From the NCBI GenBank assembly GCA_019916065.1, contig CM034240.1:42853180-42917179 (forward strand): a stretch of DNA of 64,000 nucleotides. The letters are read 5' to 3'. Below the pieces are notes generated by a model that was not told where the DNA came from, made no database searches, and worked only from the letters and a program-made list of their open reading frames with translations. This DNA comes from Vitellaria paradoxa. Lineage: Eukaryota > Streptophyta > Magnoliopsida > Ericales > Sapotaceae. Positions 23,271 to 34,300 of this stretch are shown here, one piece after another (position 1 is the first letter of the stretch; the number at the start of each line of letters is the position of its first letter). The position numbers and the translations under genes are program-made.

Positions 23271-23791
23271 CAAAGCTAATCAAGAGATAATATGACAAAA
23301 TATGAAATAAATTTTATAGTTTGAAAAATTTTGTTTGGACAAATCTAGAAGTGATTCGATTATTTATTGTATAAAAAAATAAAATAATAAGATACATTAG
23401 CGTAACCAATTTGACACAGTATTTAATATGAGTGGGATGCAAGTAGATTACTTATTTTGAAACAATCGTACTTTATAGGTAAGAAAGAATGCACCCCCAA
23501 AACTAAAATTCAACAAACAATGATTAGATATTACTTATTACTGATAAAAAAATAATAATAATCTGGCTTAAGATTAACATTCTGGATTATATCTGTATAA
23601 CGCCAATTATTAGTGAGACTGATGAGAACCTACAAGTCCCACGTTGTCCACAGAAATGATCACTAGCCCGCGATAAACTAAGAAAATAGGGCACAAAAAA
23701 AAAAAAGATATTAAAAATGTAGCTTCCAAGACAATCTCTCTCTACAAGCTACTTAGCTTTGAGAGGAGGTCCATCCTTCTAATTAACAACA
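22356..23791. other. Spacer between convergent genes (21867 gene and RGP)
   Basis: Contains the 3' regions of both genes, (CT)n at 22359-22378, a TG/TA repeat near 22525-22560, a C-run at about 23078-23094, and (TA)n at 23239-23268. No gene. Confidence 0.5.
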
Positions 23792-26700
23792 CTAGCAGCT
23801 TGTGGGTTTTGGGGTGGGTGGGTGGTTGAGTTGTTCTTCCCAGGCTTGAATCCAGGTCAGCATTGCATCCCCAAGCTTATGGAAGTAAGGATCAACAGGG
23901 CCAAGCTTGTCCTTCACCTGCTTGGAGAGATGGGTGCAGCATTTCTCCACAGTGTTGCAGTCTTTTGGGAGCTTAACTCCTTGGAAGAATGGGATTATTT
24001 CTTCTTGCCAGTATATGCCCTTGTACTCCTTCTTCAGGTTCACAAATGGGTTGCTTGCTTTGCTGTGCCATATGTAGGGCAGGCCTGTCTTCACCCCAAG
24101 CCCCATATGGTCACAGATCACCTGAAATTAATGAATAAACACGAGGGGTAATTTACCGATATAGAAGACACTTTTCAAACTCGACCCATTTGCAACTTTA
24201 CATAACAACTATGAAAAATTGAGATAAACAAAGATGGGAGAAAGATAATGTTGTATAAATTAATGAATAAATAACAAACAAACCTTGGCACACCAACCAG
24301 CCACATATCATCATATCTGCCAAGAGGCTGGCCATCGCCCATGAGACCAAAATACATGGCGGGGCCGATGAGTTCCCTGTTGAATGCGAGGTTCATTCCA
24401 CACATTGGGAACAGGGTGCCCTTAGGGATTGTCATCACAGCATCCACATACCTGTCACAGCTATCATTATTTCAAATCAAAATAATATTTGACCCAAAAA
24501 AGACACCTTCCACTCGTTACCAAAAACAAAAAAAAAGACACCTTCCATGATGGAATGATATGTTGGTGCTAGGACTCTCAACGGTTTGGGTTTAGATCAG
24601 ATCCAAATGATTCAAATTGATCCAACCAAAGAAGATATTTAGACCTAATAATCTCATTTTGATCCGTTAGATTCGAACTGATTTGTTGTTAAATGGATAC
24701 TCAATTGATCGGAGCCAATTAATATTAGCAATTTAGATGTAAAAATTAAAGTATTTAAATTCATTGATTTTTATTGAATTTGTCGGGTCTGATGATATGA
24801 ATTTAATTATAATCAGATCTAGTGGATCGGAACTATTGGAGGTTGGTCTATCATTATTGAATCAGGTTTGGGCGAAATTCAGACCACTGACAGTTCTAGT
24901 TGGTGCAATAAAATATATGAATGAAAGAAAGAATGCAAAGTGAGTGGGAATAATTACCTAGTGTTGCGTTCAAGAGGCTTGACAAGCTGAGTAGGGGCAT
25001 CATAGTCCGGGATGTTGAGCCACAGGCCGTGTGATATGGCTGTGGGGACTCCTTCCCTCATGCTAAATGGGTAACCACGAACAAAATCAGCCCCTTCCCT
25101 GTATGGATCGTAGAGGCTGCTGAAGAAGAATGGAGTTGATGGTGTTAGGAGGTTCTCTATATGCTTACCCAAAGCATTTATCTCTTTCCCGCTTGGATCC
25201 TTGGCCACCTTTTCCAAATAATAAGAGAGGAGCAATACTGCGCATTACTTTTCTAAGGCCTTAATTTGAAGAGTCAGATTATACAATTTTTTGATTATTT
25301 TGAAATAATTAAATTTATTTTTTATATTTTATTTTTTTTAAATCATAAAGAACCAAAATGTTAAATTAACTAAAAATTAAAATGCTAACTACTAAAAAAT
25401 TCAAAATTTTCCCTTTTCAACTGCAAAAGTAGTTACTTTTTAAAACCTAAGTTTCTATACAAGACTTTTTAAAACCTAAGTTTCTATACAAGACTTGCAT
25501 ACTGAGTTGCTCTTATATAATGTTATGTTATCGAAAAACTGTTAAAAAAAATGTCTGTAAAAACAATGAGATAAAATTATTGAGTTATTGCTTCATCATA
25601 TTTTACTAATACATGTGTTCTATAATTAGGAAATTCACAATATCATATTATTTTAATTGAAAATTTTAATAATTTTATCTTTTATTTTTGGAAAATATCA
25701 TTTTCTTCTTAAGGAAACATTTTTAAGAAGATGAAATTAAAAAAAAAAAAAAAAAACTCATAGATTTACCTAAAATAACTGCCACCATCACGTAAAGAAA
25801 TAAACGTATTGTGAAACACTAAGGGGTCATTTGGTTTATTTTTCTATTTTTGTTTTATATTTTCTATTTTAAACTCATTTTTTATTTTATACTTTTGAAA
25901 ATAAAGAAAATAACTCAAATTCATTTGGTTACTTGTGTTTTCAAAATTTATTTTCGAAAACTGAATATGAGTTTACACATGAAATAAAAAATGATAAAAA
26001 AATCATTTTGAGAGTTTTTAACAAAAAACAAAGAAAATCTCAAAACAAGAAAAATAGAGCATTTTTTGTTTCCTTATTTTGAAATTTTTAATACATAAAA
26101 CGAAAATAGAAAATAGAAAATAGAAAAATAAATCAAATGTCACCTAAAATTTTTATTACAATTTTCAATAGAGATATAAAGAAATATTACAAGATCTGTA
26201 TAAAATATATATACATGAATAAATCCACATGAGAAATGAAGAGCAGCATCTCTTTGAGAAGATGCAAACTGATATAAACTTAACACTCTACTCGGAGCGA
26301 TGGACTTGATTAGATTTGATTTTATTTGATAAAAATTCTTATCAATTATTATGTTCGGAATTAAAATAAAATTTTATAAATTAGATCTAATTTGATTTGA
26401 TTTAATAATTTAAAATTTGATATTTTTATGTCATTTGAAATTTCACCTAAAACAATAGGATTTGATGAGAATTTATTTTTTTTCAAGTCATCTAAATAAA
26501 TGATAAATTTGCCGTTATCTGTCATATTTATTTTTATTAATATGGTTAATATGATATTTTACTTAACTCAATTCAATTTTTAAATTTAAATATATGTTTT
26601 AAATACAAAATTTTATTTATTAAATTAATATTTTGTATTAACAATCAAATCATTTCTAGGAGGAAGATGTTTTTAAGGGGGTGTAAATGAATTCATGAAA

Positions 26701-27311
26701 CAAGCTTTTTATTAGATTTAATTTATTCTTGCCGCTTTTTCTCCTACAGAATTCACGGCTAAATTAATTTATACCGAAGATTATTTGTAATGATTAATAT
26801 ATTTTGTTCAAATTATTACAATTATAAAATAATATCTTCTATTTAAAAATTTACTATGACATCTTGAATTTTTATTATATTACTAATTAATTTTTACACC
26901 TATAATTCTAATTACGTTAGTTTAGATTGTATTAATTTAAATTAAAGTAATTTGTAATACATTTATAACGTACTTAGTCTTAATTAAAGTTACTCAAATA
27001 GTTAATTAAATAAAATACATATGTATGTTAATTGTTTTAACTGACTTGTGAACTACACGGTGGGATTTGACTAATTAGTATGGATAGATATTATGAGGAT
27101 ATCATGATTAAGGAGGTGATGTGGAAGATGTGGGTTTGATCATTTGTCATGTAAAAAAAAAAAAAATTGTAAAATGGGATGAATAGTCACATGGTTATAA
27201 TAAATATATATTTGATGGGGGGTGTGGCCAAGGGCTACGTGCCCAACTAATGACCATGGAAAAAAAAAATCATGTGTAGGTGAGTAGACTTGGCAACCAA
27301 GTCTTAGGCAC

Positions 27312-27347
<36 letters not shown>

Positions 27348-30300
27348 AAGTGATGAGTTTGTGGCAAAAGGGGGAGCAAACCGAGAGGGGGAAAGAGAGA
27401 AAGAGAGAGAGTACGGGAAGAAGAAAACCGAGGAGAAGGAGAAGAGAAAAGGAAGAAAAAAAAAAGAGAAGATGAAAGGTAAGGTCATTTATTTTAGTAA
27501 TTTATAAATTAATTTTATTACAGTCCAAATTAGTTAATATATTAAAAATATGTAATACTTTTAAGTTATCTGTTAAATTTAGCACCCGGAGATGGGTAGG
27601 AGCAATCACCTCAATATTGCATGTTATCAAAAATTCTATTATCAAGTGGGTGTGTTAAACTTAAAGGTATAGTAAATGTTAATTAATAAATTTTATCTCA
27701 TGGGTATTAATTTTTATGATAAGAAATATTGATTGTGTGAATTAATTTCGTTAACGGAAAATTGACATTATTTCAGGACGTTATTTCGGGAAAACTGTTT
27801 GTATGAATTAATATTTTTTTATGTGAAAAATTATTTGTGTAGTATATTGACGGTGAACCAAAAATATTTATGGAGTGGTAATTGTGAATTAATTATAGCT
27901 ATTATTTCAATAGTAATTAGCAATTTGGGATTATTTGAGGGGAAATAATATTTACATCTGAGAAATTATTTATATATAAATATTAATGATTTATGTAGTA
28001 ATTGGGATTGATGATAAAGTGACAATCATTTACGGAGAAATCTACGGGGATAAATACAAATAATAATATTGATTATCTAGGAAATAATTTTATTAACGAC
28101 TAAGTGATAATAAAGATGGTATTCATTTCACAACTTAATAGTCAGAAATATTGAATAATTATCATGAAAATTTATATTTAGCAGAGAAATTATTTGTGAG
28201 AATAAAAATAAATATAATGATTGCCTATGAATTAAATTAAGTGATAATGATTTATGATTACTTTTGAAATCATGATTGTGAGTGTTGCTATTTTGGGGAA
28301 TTACTTGGGCGAGTGAGAAATATCGTGTAATTATAAATTAAATTCTGATAATGTTAATTACGAGTATTCATGGAATGATAATTCGTATAATTGATACTTT
28401 TCCTTATATAAGGAATTATGAATTAAGTGTATTGATAATAATTTATGATTATTTATGGAATGTTAGGGTGTGGCTTGATATTTTAAAGTTATACTTATTT
28501 GTGAGTTGATTGTGATGAGGCTGAATTGTGGTTAATTATGGGTTGAAATACCTTATATATGACTTGGTTGTGGTGATGCTGAATTGTGGCTTATTAGCAG
28601 TTACTAAATGTGAAGTGATATTTGTATTGAGAAACACAACAATAATAAATGATAGTAATAAAATAATAAATACCATTGCATAGCATGGATTGTGTGCATT
28701 ACACTTGCATTGAGACCAGATGGGGCCAGGTCAGATGGGACCAATGATACGGTCAGATGGGACTAATGGGACAAGTTAAATTAAAGTCACTGTCCACCGT
28801 TGAGCGCTCAACTCATAGGCCAGATGGGGTCGATTGTGTGTACATTAACACTTAAATCATTCATCATACGTACATATCATGGCAGTGCCAGATGGGGCAT
28901 GTGGCCATCATGATGCATTGAGAATGTTTGATACAATGATATGATGAGGTTGATGGTTGACACATGATACTTATGATGTGGTGATATATTGCTAGATAGG
29001 ACATAATATAAAGGATCATGTTATTAATGATGTGATGTGATGTTACTATCATTGTTAAATTTAATTCTTGAGTATTTGTGAAACTACTAGTTGTGTGATG
29101 GATCATGGATGCACTAATGACATGGGAATCATGGTATTAATCATGTGAAGTGATGTGATTAGTGTCATTAAATTTAATTTCTTCGTTAATTGTGAGATTA
29201 CTGTTTATGAAATTAATTGTGAATGCATGTTATGAGACAATCAATTGGGATGAGATGTGAGGATGAGTTCTAATGAATAATGAATGTGTGATGAGAATGG
29301 AAGTAATATAACAATAAAAATGAAAGTGGGAATAATTTATTATCTTTTAGTTTAAGTGTAACACTTCCACTGAATGTGTGACACTCACACCTTAATCTTA
29401 AATTTTTCAGGTTGAGGTAAGCGTAGCTGCATGTGCTGGAAGAGGACCCAAGTTGTCTATTCCTCCATTTTAATTCTAGTTATGTGCAATTTTGGTGTTT
29501 GTGAAAAATTAAATCTAGAAGTTCTAATGTGTAAGATGTCATATTTAATATGATTACCATATTGGAGGATTTGTGAGCATCCACTTCCACTGAATGTGTG
29601 ACACTCACACCTTAATCTTAAATTTTTCAGGTTGAGGTAAGCATGGCTGCATGTGCTGGAAGAGGACCCAAGTTGTCTATTCCTCCATTTTAATTCTAGT
29701 TATGTGTAATTTTGGTGTTTGTGAAAAATTAAATCTAAAAGTTCTAATGTGTGAGATGTCATATTTAATATGATTACCATATTGGAGGATTTGTGAGCAT
29801 TTACTCCTATTAAAGGGATTAAATATGAATCCTGAAATTGGGTTGTGACACTTACAGTGAAAATATATGCAGTAAAAATGTGAGATAATTGTGCAGTAGG
29901 GCAACGGAGGTGGTTTATTAACAAGGTCCACCGTAGCTACTCTACAGGTGGACGCTCGCACAATCCACGAATCACACGCCCAACCTTCAAATCAATTGAT
30001 TTCTAACTTTTAAAACGTCGACGTTAAAAAATGGGCCCACCATCGCAACCATTTAGGAAAACAAACGGGTCCCAATGCATCAGACTGATCTGGTGCTCGT
30101 CCAATTGGACACGTGTCCAACTATCCGTTTGTCTACAATAATCGGTGCACTCACATCGCAGCATAATAAAAAGGCCCCAGTTCTCTTACCATGATTTTCC
30201 TTAAAGCATACTCTCAGCAACAGTTGAGTTTATATATATATATATATATATATATGCGTGGGTATAAATTATTGGGGCGGCAAAATGGTATAATTAACTT

Positions 30301-30626
30301 ACGAAGCAGTCATCGTCAATGGTGAAGATGTACTTCTTCTTGGAGACAATGAAGCCGAAGCATCGACAAGCGGAGTCCTTGAAGGAGATGCAGCTGGATT
30401 TCGGACCCAGGATCCGGTTGATGTCATTGCGGTTGTAGAGCTCATAGTCGAACCCGTCGGGCACCCGGATAGTCTTGGTCGGATCCCCGTCCTGAACGAT
30501 GATGAGGTGGTAGGGCTGGAAGAAGGGCCTCCACATCTCCAAGAAATCTAGGTTTCTGATCGTCGGAATCACTATGTCCAGCTCGTCCTTCAACGGCAGA
30601 GACACCACTGTCGCCGGCTGAGACAT
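23792..30626 (-). CDS. RGP1: UDP-arabinopyranose mutase / reversibly glycosylated polypeptide, with a frameshift
   Basis: Four exons on the minus strand: 30626-30303, 25208-24958, 24451-24284, 24121-23792; intron 1 is 5,094 bp. An intact protein would have 357 residues, the usual RGP size. RGP/UAM proteins interconvert UDP-arabinopyranose and UDP-arabinofuranose at the cytosolic Golgi face for cell-wall polymers. Seen: [19 protein letters not shown], the DXD-type IDDDCF at 103-108 that binds UDP-sugar and metal, Arg159 in YPFSMREG matching the autoglycosylated arginine of rice UAM1, and [14 protein letters not shown]. Exon 3 reads ATG TGG CTG GTT where the family has ATG TGG GCT GGT (DDMWAGWC), so one G is missing after codon 242. 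With the splice sites above, the frame then adds LVGVPR and stops at TGA across the exon 3/4 junction (248 residues). Exon 4 is otherwise well conserved, so this is either a very recent mutation or a base-calling error. Confidence 0.9.
24285..24294 (-). other. RGP exon 3 donor region next to the frameshift
   Basis: The donor GTTTGT follows CCAAG and agrees with the family intron position (K|V, phase 0 in an intact frame). The missing base lies about 20 bp upstream, near 24303, where two G are read and three are expected. Confidence 0.7.
25437..25494. repeat. 28-bp tandem duplication in RGP intron 1
   Basis: TTTTAAAACCTAAGTTTCTA followed by TACAAGACT occurs twice in direct succession without mismatch. 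Confidence 0.9.
25823..26144. mobile_element. Harbinger-like MITE with TAA target duplication in RGP intron 1
   Basis: The 322-bp element starts GGGGTCATTTGGTTTATTTT and ends AAAATAAATCAAATGTCACC, flanked by TAA at 25820-25822 and 26145-26147. Inverted similarity continues inward through TTTTCTATTTT blocks. Confidence 0.8.
27309..27347. repeat. (TA)n(TG)n microsatellite
   Basis: CATATATATATATATGTGTG followed by more TG units. Confidence 0.9.
29362..29801 (+). repeat. 220-bp tandem duplication in the LTR-like region
   Basis: CACTTCCACTGAATGTGTGA starts at 29362 and again at 29582. Both copies run through TTTTTCAGGTTGAGGTAAGC, GGAAGAGGACCCAAG and ATTGGAGGATTTGTGAGCAT with only a few substitutions. 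Confidence 0.92.
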
Positions 30627-30730
30627 GGCTTCGAAGCAAATCAACTATATATATATATAGAGAGAGAAAGAGGTGGTGGGGGGTGATGAGGAGAGAGCCC
30701 TCATAGGTTGGGTTTTATAGGGTGGGAAAG
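30627..30730 (-). promoter_or_regulatory. RGP core promoter and leader
   Basis: On the minus strand CCCTATAAAACCC contains a good TATA box at 30719-30713, about 90 bp upstream of the ATG. A CT-rich leader (CTCTCTCC...CTCTTTCTCTCT) and a short (TA)n at about 30646-30659 follow. This would place transcription start near 30685. Confidence 0.65.
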
Positions 30731-32298
30731 GGCGTAATTTGGGAGGTGGGTTTCGTGTGTTGTGTAACGAGGAAGGAGTGAATATACAGAGAGAAAAGGT
30801 GGGGACTGGGGGAGTCTCATGCTTCGGGCTTGCCATGAATGTGTAAGTTTAGATAGAGAGAGATGGAGAAATTTACGGATTGGATCACATGCGTTGCCAC
30901 CTTTGCATTTAGGCCGTGTTTTGATAAAAGGTTTATTGAGAAAAACTAAAAACTTTAATATTATCAAATTATTAGTTTACTAAACAATAAACTTTATTAT
31001 AAAAGTAATCAATATTTATGATAAGTAATTTTAACTATTAAAGTTCTTCATAATTAATAGGGAGTTTTATAAAGTTTGAGAAAATTTTTAATATTAAATA
31101 TTTCTAGCAAAAAATGAAATGACTCCTAAAAATTAAATTAAGTGCTAATACTAACAAAATATTTAAATAAATAAGATTTAAAAAATTTTGTAATATATTA
31201 TACACATTTACATTATATACAATATGATAGATTGTATAATCCTCAAACATGCTTTATTAATAAATGGGTTTGAAAAAAAAACTCAAGCTCCGGTCTTTTA
31301 TTGAATAAAATGATTAATCTTTAATCGGTTGTTTGTTTATAGGTAGCTCACAAATAATTTGATTTATCCACTCTCTTATATATTCATACCTATTTGTTTA
31401 AGATTCTGTGTGCAAATTTAGGATTGTAAACGAGTTAATTAGTAGGTTATTTAAGTTTGATTTGAAAGCCTTATTGAATTTAAAATTGTATTCAAACTCA
31501 GTTTACTAAGTTTTTAAGTCGAACTCTAATTAAGTCAAAATGAAATAATTTGACTATTTTATACATATTTAAATTTATTAAGTTGAACTTGAATCAAGTT
31601 CAAAATTAAATGATTTGCAAATTTTGTTTAAATTAAATTTAATTTCATAACGAGTTAATTGATAAGCTGAACACTAACTGAACTTTTAGTCGTTTATTTT
31701 GTTGGATACTCACTCTGCTTTATGTATATTTATAGGAGAATTTATGGATTTTTGTTTGGGAAGCGACTGAAAAGCCAACTTTTGGTTTTTAATTCACAAG
31801 CCAAAAGTATGTTTGGGAATCATCAACTATGACTTTTGGCAATTCTAAGTGCAAAGTAGTACTTCCAATGCCTATAATGGAATAAGTAGAAAGTCCCTCC
31901 TCCACCCCCTACCCCCCCCCCCCAAACAAAAAAAAATGCACGTAGCTAGCAATTTCCAAGCTATCATGGGCTACGAATGGGGAATTAAATGTGGAAAAAT
32001 AGTAATAATTAACTCCAATGCCTATAATGGTATAATAAGAAAGTTCCCCATGCACATAACTAGCAACTTTTAAATTAGTTTTATTAACACATAGCAAGGA
32101 GCTATTTTTTTTTCCAAACAAAGCCTTACACTAATGTATTAGAAGTTTATTAGTATTTTTACATTATAATCCAATAATCAGCCTCTTAAAGTATATCTTC
32201 TCGTACTCGATTCTAACACACATTAAATTTTAACGTATTTCTCGTACTCATTCCTGACCTAGAATGCTTATAGCCCCGTACACGGTAGAATTAATTAA
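30731..32298. other. RGP upstream region and AT-rich spacer
   Basis: No gene. A direct duplication around CCAATGCCTATAATGG (near 31866 and 32015, each followed by GTA.CTAGCAA... within 100 bp) brackets a C-run at about 31910-31924. Confidence 0.5.
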
Positions 32299-33226
32299 GG
32301 GTTAATTACACTAAACCCCTTAAATTATACATGTTTTTCAATTTATCCCATTCATTTATTAATCCTAACGCTTTGACCCATTCATCTATTTAAAAAGGAC
32401 TCCATTTAAAAATCGTTAAAAAAATTCGTTAACTTTTTGTTTATTTATTATTACTTCATTATCTCAATAAGTTTCCAATATAATTATTACTCATATATTC
32501 AAATTTCTAGAGGTTTGGATAGGTTAGATCAGATAAATAATTTAATTTTCTTTTATAAATTAAATAAATCAAAGTTTTTCTCATCCTATCCCAAAAAACT
32601 CGAGCTAAAAACAAAAAAAAATTATATATATATTATTTTTATTTTTGGTATAAAGAAATAGGGTGAGCAAAACTTAATGAAAATTAAAAAAATCAAATTA
32701 AACCTAATAACAACATTTTTATTTAATTTAAATCTTTTTTTAATTTCAATTTAGCTTAAATTTTTAAACAAAATTTGAGGATACATTTTCTTTTATTTAT
32801 TATTAAAATGAAATATATATAATAAATATAGAATAAAAAATAAAAATATTTATTATTAAGACTTGGGAATTGATTTAGTTAAATTCTTTATCAAAATTAT
32901 GTTCGGGTCAGTTTTTTTTTTTTTTTTTGAATCATATAAGAAAATTTTAATTTATAACAAAAAATCAAATGATTTATTTGATCTAATCCATGCAAATCTC
33001 TAGTCATAAGTTTTAAATTTGAATATATATAAATAGTAATCACATTAGAAACATATTAACATAATTAAGGAATAATAAATAAACAAAAAAATTAACGGAC
33101 TTTTTTAATGGTTACTAAACAAAATCTCTTTTAAATAGATGAGGGGTCAAAATGTTCGAGTTAATAAATGAAAAGATAAATTAAAAAATAAATATAATTT
33201 AAGAGGTGTCAGAGTGTAATTAACCC
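32299..33226. mobile_element. Mutator-like foldback element with 9-bp target duplication
   Basis: The 928-bp element starts GGGTTAATTACACT and ends AGTGTAATTAACCC. It is flanked by ATTAATTAA at 32290-32298 and 33227-33235, though this target is itself low-complexity. Arms pair inverted for roughly 250-300 bp, including TAGAGGTTTGGATAGGTTAG with CTAATCCATGCAAATCTCTA. There is no transposase; the core is AT-rich. Confidence 0.8.
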
Positions 33227-33235
33227 ATTAATTAA

Positions 33236-34002
33236 TTAATAGTAAATAAAGGCATTTCGTTACCGTTACACTAGTGAATCTAGGGTTGGTGTTTTTGCTT
33301 AGAGACTTGGGGGAAGTGCTCTTTATTAATGTACCATGCGGTGTGTTGCAAATGGACCTAACTTTGATTTCATCACCAAGTTAGGCAAAGTTTCTTTAAT
33401 TCCAAGATAAGTTTGGTTAGAGTGCATTTACTGAATATATATATATATATATATGCACAATTTGGCGGGGGACGGGTGGCTCATTACTCGTTATTTAATG
33501 ACTAAAACATTCACAATATAATATACTAAAATTTACCTGTGCCTTTTAATTTGGTCCGCAAAGAATAAGCTCAAATATAAATTTATAGAACAAACGTATA
33601 TGAAAAATTAAAAAAAAAAACTTGTAAAAATAAAATTTATTAATCAAAGGAGATTAAGGTACCCAAACATTGTTTAATAAATATCTAAAATTTTATTATT
33701 TATCATAAATATTATTATATTTTTAAAATATTGCTTTAAAAATTTTATAAAATATTTAAAAAATATAAAAAGAGTGAGAGAATATATTACTAAACAAAGT
33801 GAATGACAAGACATCAAAAAAAAAAAAAATAAAAAAAATAATCATGACTACTGAATAAACCTAATAATAAAAAATATCCTAAATTTAAATTCTTAACCCC
33901 TCTTATTATATAATCGTAAAGTCAACATTCAATGAAGATCACTCAATGGGCAAAGTTTTGATACAGCTGATACAAAATCAAAAACCCAACATTCAAAGAG
34001 TT
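33236..34002. other. AT-rich intergenic DNA
   Basis: No gene; holds a short (TA)n at about 33437-33454. Confidence 0.5.
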
Positions 34003-34020
34003 AAGATTACTCAAGAAATA

Positions 34021-34282
34021 GTCCCGAAAGGGGTAGTCGAGTTGGTTCGGATGGCGGGCTGAAGGGTCTGAGACCAATAGGTCCCGAATTTGACTCCTCT
34101 TGGGGGCAGTCCTTCCTCTAATTGTGGAGGGCCATCTAACAGCCTTCTCGGCTGAGCCGATCAGCCAGAACTTACCTAGGCTAATTTACCTCCTCATGAT
34201 TCTTTGCTGGCTAGGGATACGGGGCGGGTTTCACCCAGTGCGCACTCATAGGTAGCAGTTACGAGCTTCTTCCCGACCCCAG
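34021..34282 (+). mobile_element. tRNA-type SINE, copy 1 of 3
   Basis: The 262-bp insertion is flanked by the perfect 18-bp direct repeat AAGATTACTCAAGAAATA (34003-34020 and 34283-34300). It has an internal polymerase III promoter: A-box-like TAGTCGAGTTGG at 34034 and B-box-like GGTCCCGAATTTGACTCC at 34080. The body shares CAGCC.GAACTTACCTAGGCT and CACCCAGTGCGCACT with the copies at 46900 and 53001. It resembles the Au-type SINEs of flowering plants (name by memory of the consensus, not checked). Confidence 0.9.
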
Positions 34283-34300
34283 AAGATTACTCAAGAAATA

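Larger units (their letters stand above)
27040..29851 (+). mobile_element. Possible long solo LTR of a Ty3/gypsy-type retrotransposon
   Basis: A region of distinct composition, rich in short A/T-G words, with a TATA-like run (27309-27327), a purine-rich leader (about 27385-27470), GATGAAAG|GTAAG (donor-like, about 27481) and TTAAATTTTTCAG (acceptor-like, near 29410). It ends GGGTTGTGACA at about 29851, a typical LTR 3' end. GATGGG/CAGATGGGG words repeat at 28715-28900. I could not fix the left end or a 5-bp target duplication, and no gag/pol is present, so a solo LTR is an inference. Confidence 0.4.
25209..30302 (-). other. RGP intron 1 (5.1 kb), loaded with repeats
   Basis: Donor TTC|GTAAGT at 30302 and acceptor AAAAG|GTGGCC at 25209 define the intron. 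It contains a 28-bp tandem duplication, a Harbinger-like MITE, a long LTR-like region with its own microsatellites, and a 220-bp tandem duplication, listed separately. Confidence 0.85.

Noticed and set aside
23822..24151. Long plus-strand frame opposite RGP exon 4
   Set aside because: It is the complement of a well-conserved exon; the minus-strand protein is clearly RGP.
28715..28900. CRISPR-like or minisatellite array of CAGATGGG words
   Set aside because: Spacing is irregular and units are only about 8 bp; more likely low-order repeats inside an LTR-like region.
34034..34097. tRNA gene at the A/B boxes
   Set aside because: The cloverleaf is not intact, and the 18-bp target duplication and 262-bp length identify a SINE.
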